NCBI GenBank assembly: GCA_002070265.1
Contig: MWCX01000023.1
Coordinates: 1-64,000, forward strand
DNA: 64,000 nt
Reading direction: 5' to 3'
DNA from: Bacteroidetes bacterium ADurb.Bin174
Lineage (GTDB): Bacteria; Bacteroidota; Bacteroidia; Bacteroidales; Paludibacteraceae
Position numbers and translations under genes: made by a program. The notes under the pieces are model-generated. The model worked only from the letters and a program-made list of their open reading frames with translations, searched no databases and was not told where the DNA came from. Below, one piece after another: positions 17,079 to 25,938 of this stretch (the stretch's first letter is position 1; each line of letters starts with the position of its first letter).

Positions 17079-17187
17079 TTTTTGTAAAATTTAAAAGTTA
17101 GAGAATTGTTTTTTTATTTTCTGTTGTTTTAAGTTAAATCATAGATTAATCAATATTTTATCGTAAAATAACCTGGTAGGAAAGCAA

Positions 17188-17265
17188 CTTAAACTTGTAT
17201 ATTATTTATTAGCCATTAACCGTAAAGATATTATGAGTTTGAAACTTATACAGGAAATAGTCTGA
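17188..17265 (+). pseudogene. Vestigial start of a second ROK regulator gene
   Basis: From AACTTAAACTTG to ATG (17233) and ten codons (MSLKLIQEIV, then TGA), the DNA aligns closely with the leader and start of the ROK gene at 28780 (MTFKFIQEIN; leader AAACTTGCATAATTTTTATA). The rest of the gene is absent. The remainder of 17079-17429 holds only AT-rich DNA and a short repeat block. Confidence 0.7.
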
Positions 17266-17349
17266 TGTAATTTTGGACTCTACAAATCGCCACTTGTAAT
17301 TCCGACAGTAAGGGTATGTAATGTTTAATTGAGAACACAGAACACAGAC

Positions 17350-17393
17350 TTCGTAACTCGTAACTCGTAACTCGTAACTTCTTTAACTTCCCT
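17350..17393 (+). repeat. Short variant of the tripartite repeat
   Basis: Four tandem CGTAACT units followed by TTCTTTAACTTCC. It lacks the A-rich block. Confidence 0.6.
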
Positions 17394-17429
17394 CTCTAAA
17401 TCTGTTACATCGTTTTGAGAAAGCCCTTT

Positions 17430-18683
17430 TTAATTTTTCACCAATTTAAAAGCTTTATTCTGAAGATTTACAATGTAAACCCCGTTAATATAGCCGGTCA
17501 AATCTAAAGTATTCGTGCCTTCTTTTAATTCTCTTATACCTACAAGTTGTCCCGAAACAGAATAGATTTCCATAGAAGTTGCATTTTTTACACTGATGGA
17601 ATAAATATTTGCCCGGACAGGATGGAGGGTAATTTCCGGATGGGCTTTTAAATTTCCAATAGAAGTGTTTGTGCCAGCTTGCCATTGTAATAACGGATAA
17701 CCATCATTTTGGTCGTCTAAAAACTTCCAAGTACCGGTAAAATCCCAATCTACATAGGTAGATTGAAGTTTCATTTCTGCGCTGGTTTTCCCTTCACCTC
17801 CAGCACTTGCAGTGATACCGCTTGTTTCTGTATCCCAATAAGATTTTGTAACTGAAGTACCTGGAGGGTTGACTTCATTAAATCCAACCACACCTCCTGA
17901 ATATCCGGAAGGACCTGTAACTACACCTGTTGCATAGCATTCTGAAATTGTTCCGGTACTACCATTTTGTCCGACTACTCCGCCAATTCCTCCAAAAGTG
18001 CTTGTTGGGGATGCTGATGCCATTGAATAGTTTTGAAAAATGTATCCGGTGTTATAACCGGTAATTCCTCCAACAAAGGTTTCTCCTGTGATGGCTCCTG
18101 TTGAAAAACAAGTGCTGATTTTTGTAGTTAATAAATTTGCAGGTTCAGCAGTTACACTTCCTGCAATTCCTCCAACTCTCTGATTACCTTCCACTGTGCC
18201 ATTCTCGAATGATGAATTGGAAACATTTGCACCATTCCAAAGATTGCCTACGATTCCACCAACATAGCTACCTCCTTTGATATTGGATGCTTTTAAATGA
18301 ATATTTTTCAAAGTAGCCCCGTTGGTATAACCAAATAGTCCTACTTCGTTTTCAGCAGGTCTGTTGATCGTCAAATTAGAAATGCTAAATCCTCCGCCGT
18401 CATAAGTGCCGAAAAATAAGGACTCTCCTATTTTCCCAATTGGTTTAAATCCGGCTCCTCCGTTAAGTGTAGCTGAAGCAGATGCATCAATGTCTGCAGT
18501 TTGCAAGAAATGAGCTCCGAATTCAGCTCCGGCGTTTGACAATTCAATCAAATCATCCAGATTAGCGATTTGAAAAGGATCTGATGATGAACCACTTCCT
18601 CCGCTATATTTATCCGGATCTTGGGCAAAGATAGTTCCTATGCCAAAAAGAATAATTGTAAATAAAATTGCATTTTTTTTCAC
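17430..18683 (-). CDS. Secreted GLUG-repeat protein with T9SS tail
   Basis: 417 residues with a signal peptide ending near TIFAQ. After DPFQIANLDDLIELS it carries a run of GLUG-type repeats (VGLFGYTNGATLKNI, VGGIVGNLWNGANVSN, VGGIAGSV, VGGITGYNTG, IGGVVGQNGSTGTISECYA, SGGVVGFN), which fold as a beta-solenoid in other surface proteins. The C-terminus (SMEIYSVSGQLVGIRELKEG ... AFKLVKN) is a T9SS sorting domain. It is the last gene of the PUL 1 operon, 21 bp after susD. Probably an extracellular adhesin-like or glycan-binding component; no enzyme motif is visible. Confidence 0.75.
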   Translation of the reverse strand: MKKNAILFTIILFGIGTIFAQDPDKYSGGSGSSSDPFQIANLDDLIELSNAGAEFGAHFLQTADIDASASATLNGGAGFKPIGKIGESLFFGTYDGGGFSISNLTINRPAENEVGLFGYTNGATLKNIHLKASNIKGGSYVGGIVGNLWNGANVSNSSFENGTVEGNQRVGGIAGSVTAEPANLLTTKISTCFSTGAITGETFVGGITGYNTGYIFQNYSMASASPTSTFGGIGGVVGQNGSTGTISECYATGVVTGPSGYSGGVVGFNEVNPPGTSVTKSYWDTETSGITASAGGEGKTSAEMKLQSTYVDWDFTGTWKFLDDQNDGYPLLQWQAGTNTSIGNLKAHPEITLHPVRANIYSISVKNATSMEIYSVSGQLVGIRELKEGTNTLDLTGYINGVYIVNLQNKAFKLVKN

Positions 18684-18704
18684 GTTTTTGTTTTTAAAAA
18701 ATTA

Positions 18705-20309
18705 TCAATTGTATCCTTTATTTTGTTTTATAACCCCTCCCGATCTGTCAATTTCAACTTGTGGAATAGGGAAGTATTCATTTTTGCCTTTTTGAAAATC
18801 AGCCCCGCGATTGTTAGAACCCGGAAGAGCAGAATATTCATTCATTGTTTCTACATAAATATTCCATCTTTTTAAATCATAAAAACGGTTATATTCCATC
18901 GCCAGTTCTACCCTGCGTTCGTGTCTGACTGCCTCCGTCAGGTCGGCTGTTTGCAGTACATCCGGAAGATTTTTGTTCTGAATGATTCTTGTCCTTGAAA
19001 TTGCTTCTACATCGTCTTGTCTTGAATTATTGGCTCTTCGTCTTACTAAATTGATGTTGTCTGCAATATCTTTCGCACTTCCATTTGTATGAATGAGTGA
19101 TTCGGCATATAAAAGCAGAATATCTGCGTATCTGATGATATGATAAGACCACGCATCATCCCCCCAACCCAATAATCCCCGGCGATTTGGAGGAAGATAT
19201 GATTTCCTGTTGTGATATCCGGTAGAAGGGTATGATGAAAAATCTAATTTTTCTTCACCGGGATTTCTTGAAAATTTATCTCCGGGTTCTATGATCGTAA
19301 ACAATAATCTTGGGTCGCCGGCTTCAAATTCATCTACTAAATTTTGAGTCGGTTGGTCGAATCCCCAAGCTCCTGTCGGTCCTCTTGGAGAAGTATAAAT
19401 TGGAATAAATGAGCCGTAGATAAATGAGCCGGGATCATCACCACGTATGTTAACCAGGATAGATTCATTTGATTTGTAGCCATTTGTAAGAAATAAAGAT
19501 TGAAAACGCGGTTCCAAGGTATAGTTTCCCGAGTTAATCACTTTTTTTGCCGCATCACGGGCTTTGACAAATAACTCAGGATCATCCTTCGCAAAAAACA
19601 TATAAACTTTAGCCTGCATAGCCCAAACCGCTTCTTTTGTAATCCGGCCTAATTCATTGGCAGGTAAAGCAGATTTTGAAGGTAAATTCACTTCAGCTTC
19701 AGCCTCATCCAGATCTTTCATAATAAACAAGAAAGATTCTTCCTCAGTAGCTCTTGCCAATGAAGGAATGTCTTTTACGGTCAGGGTTTTGTCAAGGAGA
19801 GGAACTCCACCGAAAACTTTTACCAATTCAAAATAGAAGAATGACCTTAGAAATTTTAATTCAGCGATATATCTTGCCTTTACTTCATCGCTAATCCGAT
19901 AACCGGAAGCATCAACCAGAGGATTGATCGGGATTTGTTCCAGGGCTATATTGGCATTACCAATTCCAAGGTATAGGGTACTCCAGTAATTGGCTAAAGA
20001 AGTATTGGTGGAAAGTGCTCTTCCCGCTCCGATATCGGTAACCCAGGGTCTGTCACCGGCATCCGAACCTCCTTTTTCACTGTCATCTGTTGACATATTG
20101 CCCAATTCGGCACGAGGAGCTTCGTAACCGTAGAAGTCATTCAGAGTCTGATAGACCTTTACAACTGAATTAAATCCTGCATCCGGAGAAAGGAAGAAAT
20201 TGTCCTCAGTAAAAACACCCATGGGAGGTCTGTTCAAAAAATCGTCGCTGCACGAATTTAATGATAAAAGAACCGGCAGGATTAATAGTGATTTATATAA
20301 TTGTTTCAT
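18705..20309 (-). CDS. susD: SusD/RagB family surface glycan-binding lipoprotein
   Basis: 534 residues with a lipoprotein signal (lipobox LLSLNSC). The N-terminal FLNRPPMGVFTEDNFF and the SusD core are present: TPR-like helices with YIAELKFLRSFFYFELVKVFGG, KEAVWAMQAKVYMFFAK and the C-terminal RHERRVELAMEYNRFYDLKRW / YFPIPQVEID. SusD proteins bind oligosaccharide at the cell surface and act as a lid on the SusC barrel. It lies 6 bp downstream of the susC gene, the standard pair arrangement. The sugar cannot be deduced from this protein alone. Confidence 0.95.
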   Translation of the reverse strand: MKQLYKSLLILPVLLSLNSCSDDFLNRPPMGVFTEDNFFLSPDAGFNSVVKVYQTLNDFYGYEAPRAELGNMSTDDSEKGGSDAGDRPWVTDIGAGRALSTNTSLANYWSTLYLGIGNANIALEQIPINPLVDASGYRISDEVKARYIAELKFLRSFFYFELVKVFGGVPLLDKTLTVKDIPSLARATEEESFLFIMKDLDEAEAEVNLPSKSALPANELGRITKEAVWAMQAKVYMFFAKDDPELFVKARDAAKKVINSGNYTLEPRFQSLFLTNGYKSNESILVNIRGDDPGSFIYGSFIPIYTSPRGPTGAWGFDQPTQNLVDEFEAGDPRLLFTIIEPGDKFSRNPGEEKLDFSSYPSTGYHNRKSYLPPNRRGLLGWGDDAWSYHIIRYADILLLYAESLIHTNGSAKDIADNINLVRRRANNSRQDDVEAISRTRIIQNKNLPDVLQTADLTEAVRHERRVELAMEYNRFYDLKRWNIYVETMNEYSALPGSNNRGADFQKGKNEYFPIPQVEIDRSGGVIKQNKGYN

Positions 20310-20315
20310 GATGCT

Positions 20316-23300
20316 TTAAAATTTAATATTTAATCCCACTGTTAACACCCTTGCTTGAGGATAAAATCCCTGGTCGATACCGGCTAATTTTGCATCTGTG
20401 GACCCTATTTCAGGGTCTAATCCGGAATAATTCGTAAAAGTAAATAAATTTTGTGCACTTACATATAATCTCAAATGATTTATTTTTACCAACTTAGTCA
20501 GGGCAGGAGAAAAATTATAACCAAGCTGAATGTTTTTGATTCGTAAGTAAGAACCGTCTTCTACAAAATAATCAGAAACACTATTATTTAATCCCTGTAC
20601 TTGTGAGATTTTATGATAACGGTCAGTAGAGCCTTCTCCATCCCATGCTCTTTCCAAAAAGCCCTTGGCTGCATTCAGATAGCCGTTTCCTGATTCAGTG
20701 TCGTAAAGCATAATGTTCATAACTTCATTTCCTTGTGACCCCTGAAGAAATATGCTCAAGTCAAAATTTCGATAATACATATTGGCAGTGATACCATACA
20801 CAAAGTCAGGCCAAGGAGAACCGATAAAAGTACGGTCGTCGGAGTTGATGAAATCATCTTTGTTTAAATCTTTATACCTTACATCTCCGGGTGTGGAGTC
20901 ATCACGTTGCGGACCGTTCTCCACCTCTTGTTCGTTTTGGAAAATACCATTGGTTACGTATCCGTAAAAATAACCCACGGGCATTCCGACTTCAGTCTTG
21001 GTAAGTACATTGTCCAGATAGGCAGAACCGTAGACTGCATCACCGCTTCCTAGTGAAATAACCCTGTTTTTGTAAGTTGATATATTTGCAATCAGATCAT
21101 ATTTAAAATCTCCCTGATTCTTTCTGTAAGTTAGTCCGAACTCCCAGCCGTAATTCACCATTGAGCCGACATTCACATAGGGGAAGTTTGGATAACCCAA
21201 TGTGGTAGGAAGTTGTACTATCATCAGCATATTATCCAGGGTTTTGTTGAAATAATCTCCTATAAATTCAATTTTTCCATCGAACAAAATTAAATCTACT
21301 CCAACATCAAACTGTTTTGAGGTTTCCCATTGCAGCAAGGGATTTCCGGTAAACTGGCGACCGGCAGCTATCAGGGCGGTATTTTCGTCACCAAACATGT
21401 ATCGGTCGTATATGGTGCTGCCATAGGTTGCCATATACGATCCGCCGCTAATATTTTGATTTCCGATGTGTCCATAGCTGATTCTTAACTTTCCGTCGCT
21501 TAGCCACGAACTTGCCTGAGTCAGGAATTCTTCGGCAGAAAAGCGCCAGGCACCCGAAATGGAAGGGAATGTACCCCATCTGTATTGTTTGGCAAATTTT
21601 GAAGACCCGTCCCGACGTAAATTTGCAGAAATTATATACTTGCTGTCGTAATCAAATCCTATTCTTCCAAAATAGGAATTTAGTGCATTGGAATAAGGAT
21701 AACCCGATACGGTCGGATTTAAAGTTCCATTGTTCAGAATCCTCATTTCAGGGTCATTGTTTATAATGCCTTGTACGGATGCACTGAAGGAAGATACCTT
21801 TGTAACTTCAAAGGAATAACCGGCGAGGGCTGACAATTTTATTTTATTGAATGTTTGTTCGTAAGATAAAATATTTTCATTTATGAAGTAATTGCTGCTG
21901 TGCAATGAATTTATTACTGTATTTGTAGAGCTGTAATCAAATGAATTTAATACATATTTTGGTTGAAACCCATCTGTTGTAGAGCGAACAACATCTACTC
22001 CTATCCTTGAATTGAATTTCAAAAAATCGAATATTTTTATATCCAGATCTGCTCCTCCTTTCACCCCGTAAGTTTCATATTTGCTCTGTCGCATTCTCTC
22101 AATTTGTGCCACCGGATTGCGTTTGTTCGAATACAGTATCCCCGAGTATAAGGAATAAAGATTATTAGGTTCATATCCGTTATAAATATGATTTAAAAAA
22201 GAGGGTACTTCTACTAAATTACTTCTGTAAACCGGGGTAATCGGATCGGCTGTCATAGCTGAAAAAATAGTTCCGGTATATGGGTTGTTTTCATCAATTA
22301 CCCGTTTTTTCTCGTAAATAACTCCTATGTTCGTTTTCAATGATACTTTTGAACCCAGTTTTACATTCAGGTTGTTTCTCCACGAAAGACGTTCATATTC
22401 AGAGCCTTTTATAATCCCATCCTGATCAAGATAGGCCAGGCTTGAGTGTATTCCCAGGTTTTTTGTCCCTGCACTGAAGCTGAGGTTGTGATTTTGTATA
22501 AAAGCCTGATTGTTGGTTATTTCATTCCACCAGTCAGTTCCGTTCGGACCAGAGTTTTTTTCCACAAAATTCATCACGGCAGCAATGTTTTCATCCGTAG
22601 AAAATTCCAGTAATCTTGGTGCATTCACAGCATCGGCAGCCCGATTTTTATATTCGATAAATTCCCTGGCATTCAGCATATAAGGTCTTTTCCACGGCGA
22701 TTGAAATCCGAGATAATTGTCGTATTGAACCGTTGCGGTTTCATTTACTGAGCCTGTTTTGGTCGTAATGATGATTATCCCGTTTGAAGCCCTGGACCCA
22801 TAAATGGCTGCTACAGAAGCATCTTTATGTATGGCGATTGATTCAATGTCGTTTGGATTTAAATAGTCTATGTCGTTTTGAGGCAGCCCGTCAACTATAT
22901 ACAAGGGAGTATTGGAGCCATGGATAGAGCCAATTCCTCTAATCCTTACAACAGCGGGAGCACCGGGGGTTCCACTGCTTTGGGAAACAGTTACACCGGT
23001 GGTTTTACCTTGCAGCACATTTGAAACACTGCTTATTGACATTTTATTGATTTCTTCGCCCTTTACTACCGAAATAGCTCCTGTGATATCCTTTTTGGCA
23101 ACTGTTCCATAACCAATTACAACTATATCTTGCAGTTCAGTTGTACTTTCCAGCAATGTTACATCAATTCTTTGTTTATTGTTTACGGGAATTTCCTGTG
23201 AAACGAATCCAATCATGCTCACCACAAGTATATCGCTATTCGCAACATTCAGATTAAACTGTCCGTTAATGTCTGTCGCTACTCCTACGCCCGTACCCTT

Positions 23301-23459
23301 TATTTGTACAGATACACCTATGAGTGCTTCCCCGTTTTCGTCGCTTACGGTACCGCTGACAGGTCGGTTATTCTGTGAAAAGGAAGGGAAGGCAATTGTA
23401 ATGATCATCAAGATCAAGATCATTGCTTTTTCAATATTTTTTGATTTTTTGTTTCTCAT
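20316..23459 (-). CDS. susC: SusC/RagA family TonB-dependent transporter
   Basis: 1047 residues with a signal peptide, then a carboxypeptidase-regulatory-like domain (about 33-115: VSGTVSDENGEALIGVSVQI). The SusC signature before the plug is LQDIVVIGYGTVAKKDITGA. The plug domain contains VRIRGIGSIHGSNTPLYIVDG, then SIAIHKDASVAAIYGSRASNG. A long beta barrel ends in ARVLTVGLNIKF. It imports oligosaccharides across the outer membrane with its SusD partner. Fifth gene of the operon that begins at the MFS transporter. Confidence 0.96.
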   Translation of the reverse strand: MRNKKSKNIEKAMILILMIITIAFPSFSQNNRPVSGTVSDENGEALIGVSVQIKGTGVGVATDINGQFNLNVANSDILVVSMIGFVSQEIPVNNKQRIDVTLLESTTELQDIVVIGYGTVAKKDITGAISVVKGEEINKMSISSVSNVLQGKTTGVTVSQSSGTPGAPAVVRIRGIGSIHGSNTPLYIVDGLPQNDIDYLNPNDIESIAIHKDASVAAIYGSRASNGIIIITTKTGSVNETATVQYDNYLGFQSPWKRPYMLNAREFIEYKNRAADAVNAPRLLEFSTDENIAAVMNFVEKNSGPNGTDWWNEITNNQAFIQNHNLSFSAGTKNLGIHSSLAYLDQDGIIKGSEYERLSWRNNLNVKLGSKVSLKTNIGVIYEKKRVIDENNPYTGTIFSAMTADPITPVYRSNLVEVPSFLNHIYNGYEPNNLYSLYSGILYSNKRNPVAQIERMRQSKYETYGVKGGADLDIKIFDFLKFNSRIGVDVVRSTTDGFQPKYVLNSFDYSSTNTVINSLHSSNYFINENILSYEQTFNKIKLSALAGYSFEVTKVSSFSASVQGIINNDPEMRILNNGTLNPTVSGYPYSNALNSYFGRIGFDYDSKYIISANLRRDGSSKFAKQYRWGTFPSISGAWRFSAEEFLTQASSWLSDGKLRISYGHIGNQNISGGSYMATYGSTIYDRYMFGDENTALIAAGRQFTGNPLLQWETSKQFDVGVDLILFDGKIEFIGDYFNKTLDNMLMIVQLPTTLGYPNFPYVNVGSMVNYGWEFGLTYRKNQGDFKYDLIANISTYKNRVISLGSGDAVYGSAYLDNVLTKTEVGMPVGYFYGYVTNGIFQNEQEVENGPQRDDSTPGDVRYKDLNKDDFINSDDRTFIGSPWPDFVYGITANMYYRNFDLSIFLQGSQGNEVMNIMLYDTESGNGYLNAAKGFLERAWDGEGSTDRYHKISQVQGLNNSVSDYFVEDGSYLRIKNIQLGYNFSPALTKLVKINHLRLYVSAQNLFTFTNYSGLDPEIGSTDAKLAGIDQGFYPQARVLTVGLNIKF

Positions 23460-23506
23460 CTGTATGGAAATATTGACTAAATATGGTATATCTATAATTT
23501 CTTGTT

Positions 23507-24706
23507 TTAATTTAATGGTATATACGGGGTTGCAGAACTTGATTTCTTTATTTTGTCTATTGCCAGAAGGACGAAAGCAGATTCAAATGAATACCAATGA
23601 TCTTTTTGTTTGTTGACAGAATTAAACGAATAAATATGTTTCATATACTCTTCCACTCGTGCTTTATCGTTGATATTCGCTGCCGCAAAGGATAATATAG
23701 CCCATGCGTGAGAACTTGAAGGGAGTATGCCGAGTGACCAATTGGGATAATTTTTATTGAATTCCGTATATAGTTTATTGGCTCTGCTTGAATAAGGGTC
23801 AATCACTTCAAAAATAGCCGGATACAATTGAGAAGTAGCATCAGCATAAAACTTATCCCAACTGGAAGTTAGCACGTCTTCATTGTCTTTATTGTCTATC
23901 CAATTATACATCGTGCTTTGCCAAAATTCGGATTCAATCGAGTTGGTGTTCTTATTAACAAGCATATTGTAGTTGGATGTCGTAGTTAATAGTCCTTCAT
24001 CATGCAACCACTTGGCTGATTTTAATCCTCTATTCACTTCAGAATTGTCCATTAAATATTTTGCGGGATAAACATAAGATGCAATAGAAAGGTAATCGTC
24101 ATCATCGTTGGAGAATGTTGTGGGGATGGAATTTTCTTCAGTATCCAAACATGTTTCCAATGCTTTTGCTACTAAATTTAATTTAGTAATATATTGCATT
24201 AGCCAGCTTTTGTTTTCAGCAGAAAGCATGGCAAACTCCTGTGCCAGCATCAAAAAGGTAGCAGCATAAGAATCCACAGAGTCATAATTACCTTGAGTAG
24301 TTTCATTTGGAGCGTAATAGTCATAAATTGAACCGACAATTTCACTGCCGCCTTGAATGGTGTTTACTTCACCATTTAATTTCCCCATATACCATTGCAT
24401 GTATTTTTTTACTACATCTGTATTTTCTGTGCTCGGGTTTTTCAATAATGCAATGCAGGCAAAATTGGCAAAATATCCGCATATCTTGCTGTTTGATTGG
24501 GTGTTGTCTGTTATTGCACCACTTGGCAGTTGTAAGCTTTTTATATATGAAATCTGAGATTTTTTTACAATATCGTACACCAAATCCATATTATTTATGT
24601 TTCCATTTCCATTTTCCGGTTTGGGTGGTGTTGTTGATGAATCTCCGCAAGAATTACAGATGGCCGAGATTACAACTACGATTATGATTAAAGACAGATT
24701 TCTCAT
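23507..24706 (-). CDS. Lipoprotein with all-helical (alpha/alpha-toroid-like) domain, unknown function
   Basis: 399 residues with a lipoprotein signal (VVISAICNSC) and a Pro/Gly/Asn linker. The rest is rich in helices, with segments of the type YIKSLQLPSGAI, GYFANFACIALL, DSVDSYAATFLMLAQEF, WLHDEGLL and WYSFESAFVLLAI. This spacing resembles six-hairpin glycosidase folds, and GAI and VDSYAATF recall GH8/GH-like toroids. I do not recognise the family with certainty. It sits between the TIG/F5-8C lipoprotein and SusC in PUL 1, where surface glycosidases or binding proteins are usual. It may be the only candidate hydrolase of that operon. Confidence 0.6.
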   Translation of the reverse strand: MRNLSLIIIVVVISAICNSCGDSSTTPPKPENGNGNINNMDLVYDIVKKSQISYIKSLQLPSGAITDNTQSNSKICGYFANFACIALLKNPSTENTDVVKKYMQWYMGKLNGEVNTIQGGSEIVGSIYDYYAPNETTQGNYDSVDSYAATFLMLAQEFAMLSAENKSWLMQYITKLNLVAKALETCLDTEENSIPTTFSNDDDDYLSIASYVYPAKYLMDNSEVNRGLKSAKWLHDEGLLTTTSNYNMLVNKNTNSIESEFWQSTMYNWIDNKDNEDVLTSSWDKFYADATSQLYPAIFEVIDPYSSRANKLYTEFNKNYPNWSLGILPSSSHAWAILSFAAANINDKARVEEYMKHIYSFNSVNKQKDHWYSFESAFVLLAIDKIKKSSSATPYIPLN

Positions 24707-24730
24707 GATGCATTTATTAGTGTATGAAAA

Positions 24731-25876
24731 CTATTCCTCGAAGACTTGAAATTCCCAGAAAGACATATTCCAAGGTGTTCCCCGTTTTATCAATTGTATC
24801 CTTATATACCTTGTTTCTGTTTGTTCAAATATGTGATCCACATTGCCTCCCGTACCGGTTGTAGTCGAAAAGACTTCGGTATAGGTTTCATCATCAACTG
24901 ATAATTCGATGGCATATTCTGACGCATAAGCACCTTCCCACATGATATATATCCTGCCAACTTTTACAACACTTCCCAGATCAACCTTATACCAGTGGTT
25001 GTCTCCTTCAGTCGCTGACCAACGAGTATTCGGATCTCCGTCCAATGCCAGGCTTGGAGAATTAAAATCTCCTGAAGAAGAACCTGTTTTAAATAATGCA
25101 AGATTCACCGGAGGAGGATCTGCATAAACTTCAAATTCCGAAAAAGAGTAATTTGAAGTTGTCCCTCTCTTGTGAAGTAAAATTTTAACATACCTTGCAG
25201 GGGTATCTTCAAATTTGTAGTCAACCGTCCCTCCTTCACCGGATGTAGTGGAATAAACCGTAGTGAAACTTACATCATCGGTAGATACCTGCAATTCAAA
25301 CTCTGATGCATATGCAGCCTTCCAAACTATGTGGATTCTGTTGATTTCATAAACTCGTTGCAAATCTACCTTATACCAATGATCGTCACCTTCTGACGCC
25401 GTCCAGTGAGTGTCCAAGTCACCATCAATCGCCAAAGCTTCAGAATTGGAGCTTGCTGAGGAGGCAGTTGCCGATTTATTTAAAGCTAAATTGGGATTAG
25501 GAGTTGGTGGAATCACTACAATATAGGTAAAACCTTCTAAAAATTTTGTTCCTTTATGATTCGTAACACTTACAGTTCCTGAGCCTCCAAATCCTATAAC
25601 TGCATGGATTACAGAATCATTGATAATTTCAAACGATTTGGACATTTTTCCACCAAAGCTAACACTTACTGCAGTGGTGAAATTTATGCCCTTGATAGTG
25701 ATAGTATCACCGGTTTTACCTTCAACAGGAGAAAATGAAAACACTTTCGGCATTTGAGATACAGTGATGGGAGTATTCGGATCATACTCATTAGCTCCAA
25801 ACTCCTTGGACTCACAAGAGAGTAGGAGTGAGGAGATTAGCAGTACACATAAACTCCAAAGTTTTGTCGTTTCCAT
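24731..25876 (-). CDS. Lipoprotein with IPT/TIG and two F5/8 type C (CBM32-like) domains
   Basis: 381 residues with a lipoprotein signal (SSLLLSC). Domains in order: an IPT/TIG fold (about 43-120: VFSFSPVEGKTGDTITIKG), then two discoidin domains (about 128-250 and 255-381). These carry the repeated motifs NLALNKSATAS / NLALFKTGSSS, DGDLDTHWTASEGDDHWYKV / DGDPNTRWSATEGDNHWYKV and ARYVKILLHKRG / TRYIRIQLIKRG. Such domains bind galactosides and other sugars at the cell surface. Its place in the operon is like that of SusE/SusF-type surface glycan-binding proteins. The gap to the AGE gene is 62 bp. Confidence 0.85.
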   Translation of the reverse strand: METTKLWSLCVLLISSLLLSCESKEFGANEYDPNTPITVSQMPKVFSFSPVEGKTGDTITIKGINFTTAVSVSFGGKMSKSFEIINDSVIHAVIGFGGSGTVSVTNHKGTKFLEGFTYIVVIPPTPNPNLALNKSATASSASSNSEALAIDGDLDTHWTASEGDDHWYKVDLQRVYEINRIHIVWKAAYASEFELQVSTDDVSFTTVYSTTSGEGGTVDYKFEDTPARYVKILLHKRGTTSNYSFSEFEVYADPPPVNLALFKTGSSSGDFNSPSLALDGDPNTRWSATEGDNHWYKVDLGSVVKVGRIYIMWEGAYASEYAIELSVDDETYTEVFSTTTGTGGNVDHIFEQTETRYIRIQLIKRGTPWNMSFWEFQVFEE

Positions 25877-25938
25877 GTTTGTATTAGACTTGTAATTGTT
25901 CTGTTGTTTTCTGTTCTATTTTTTTGTTGTTTTGTTTT

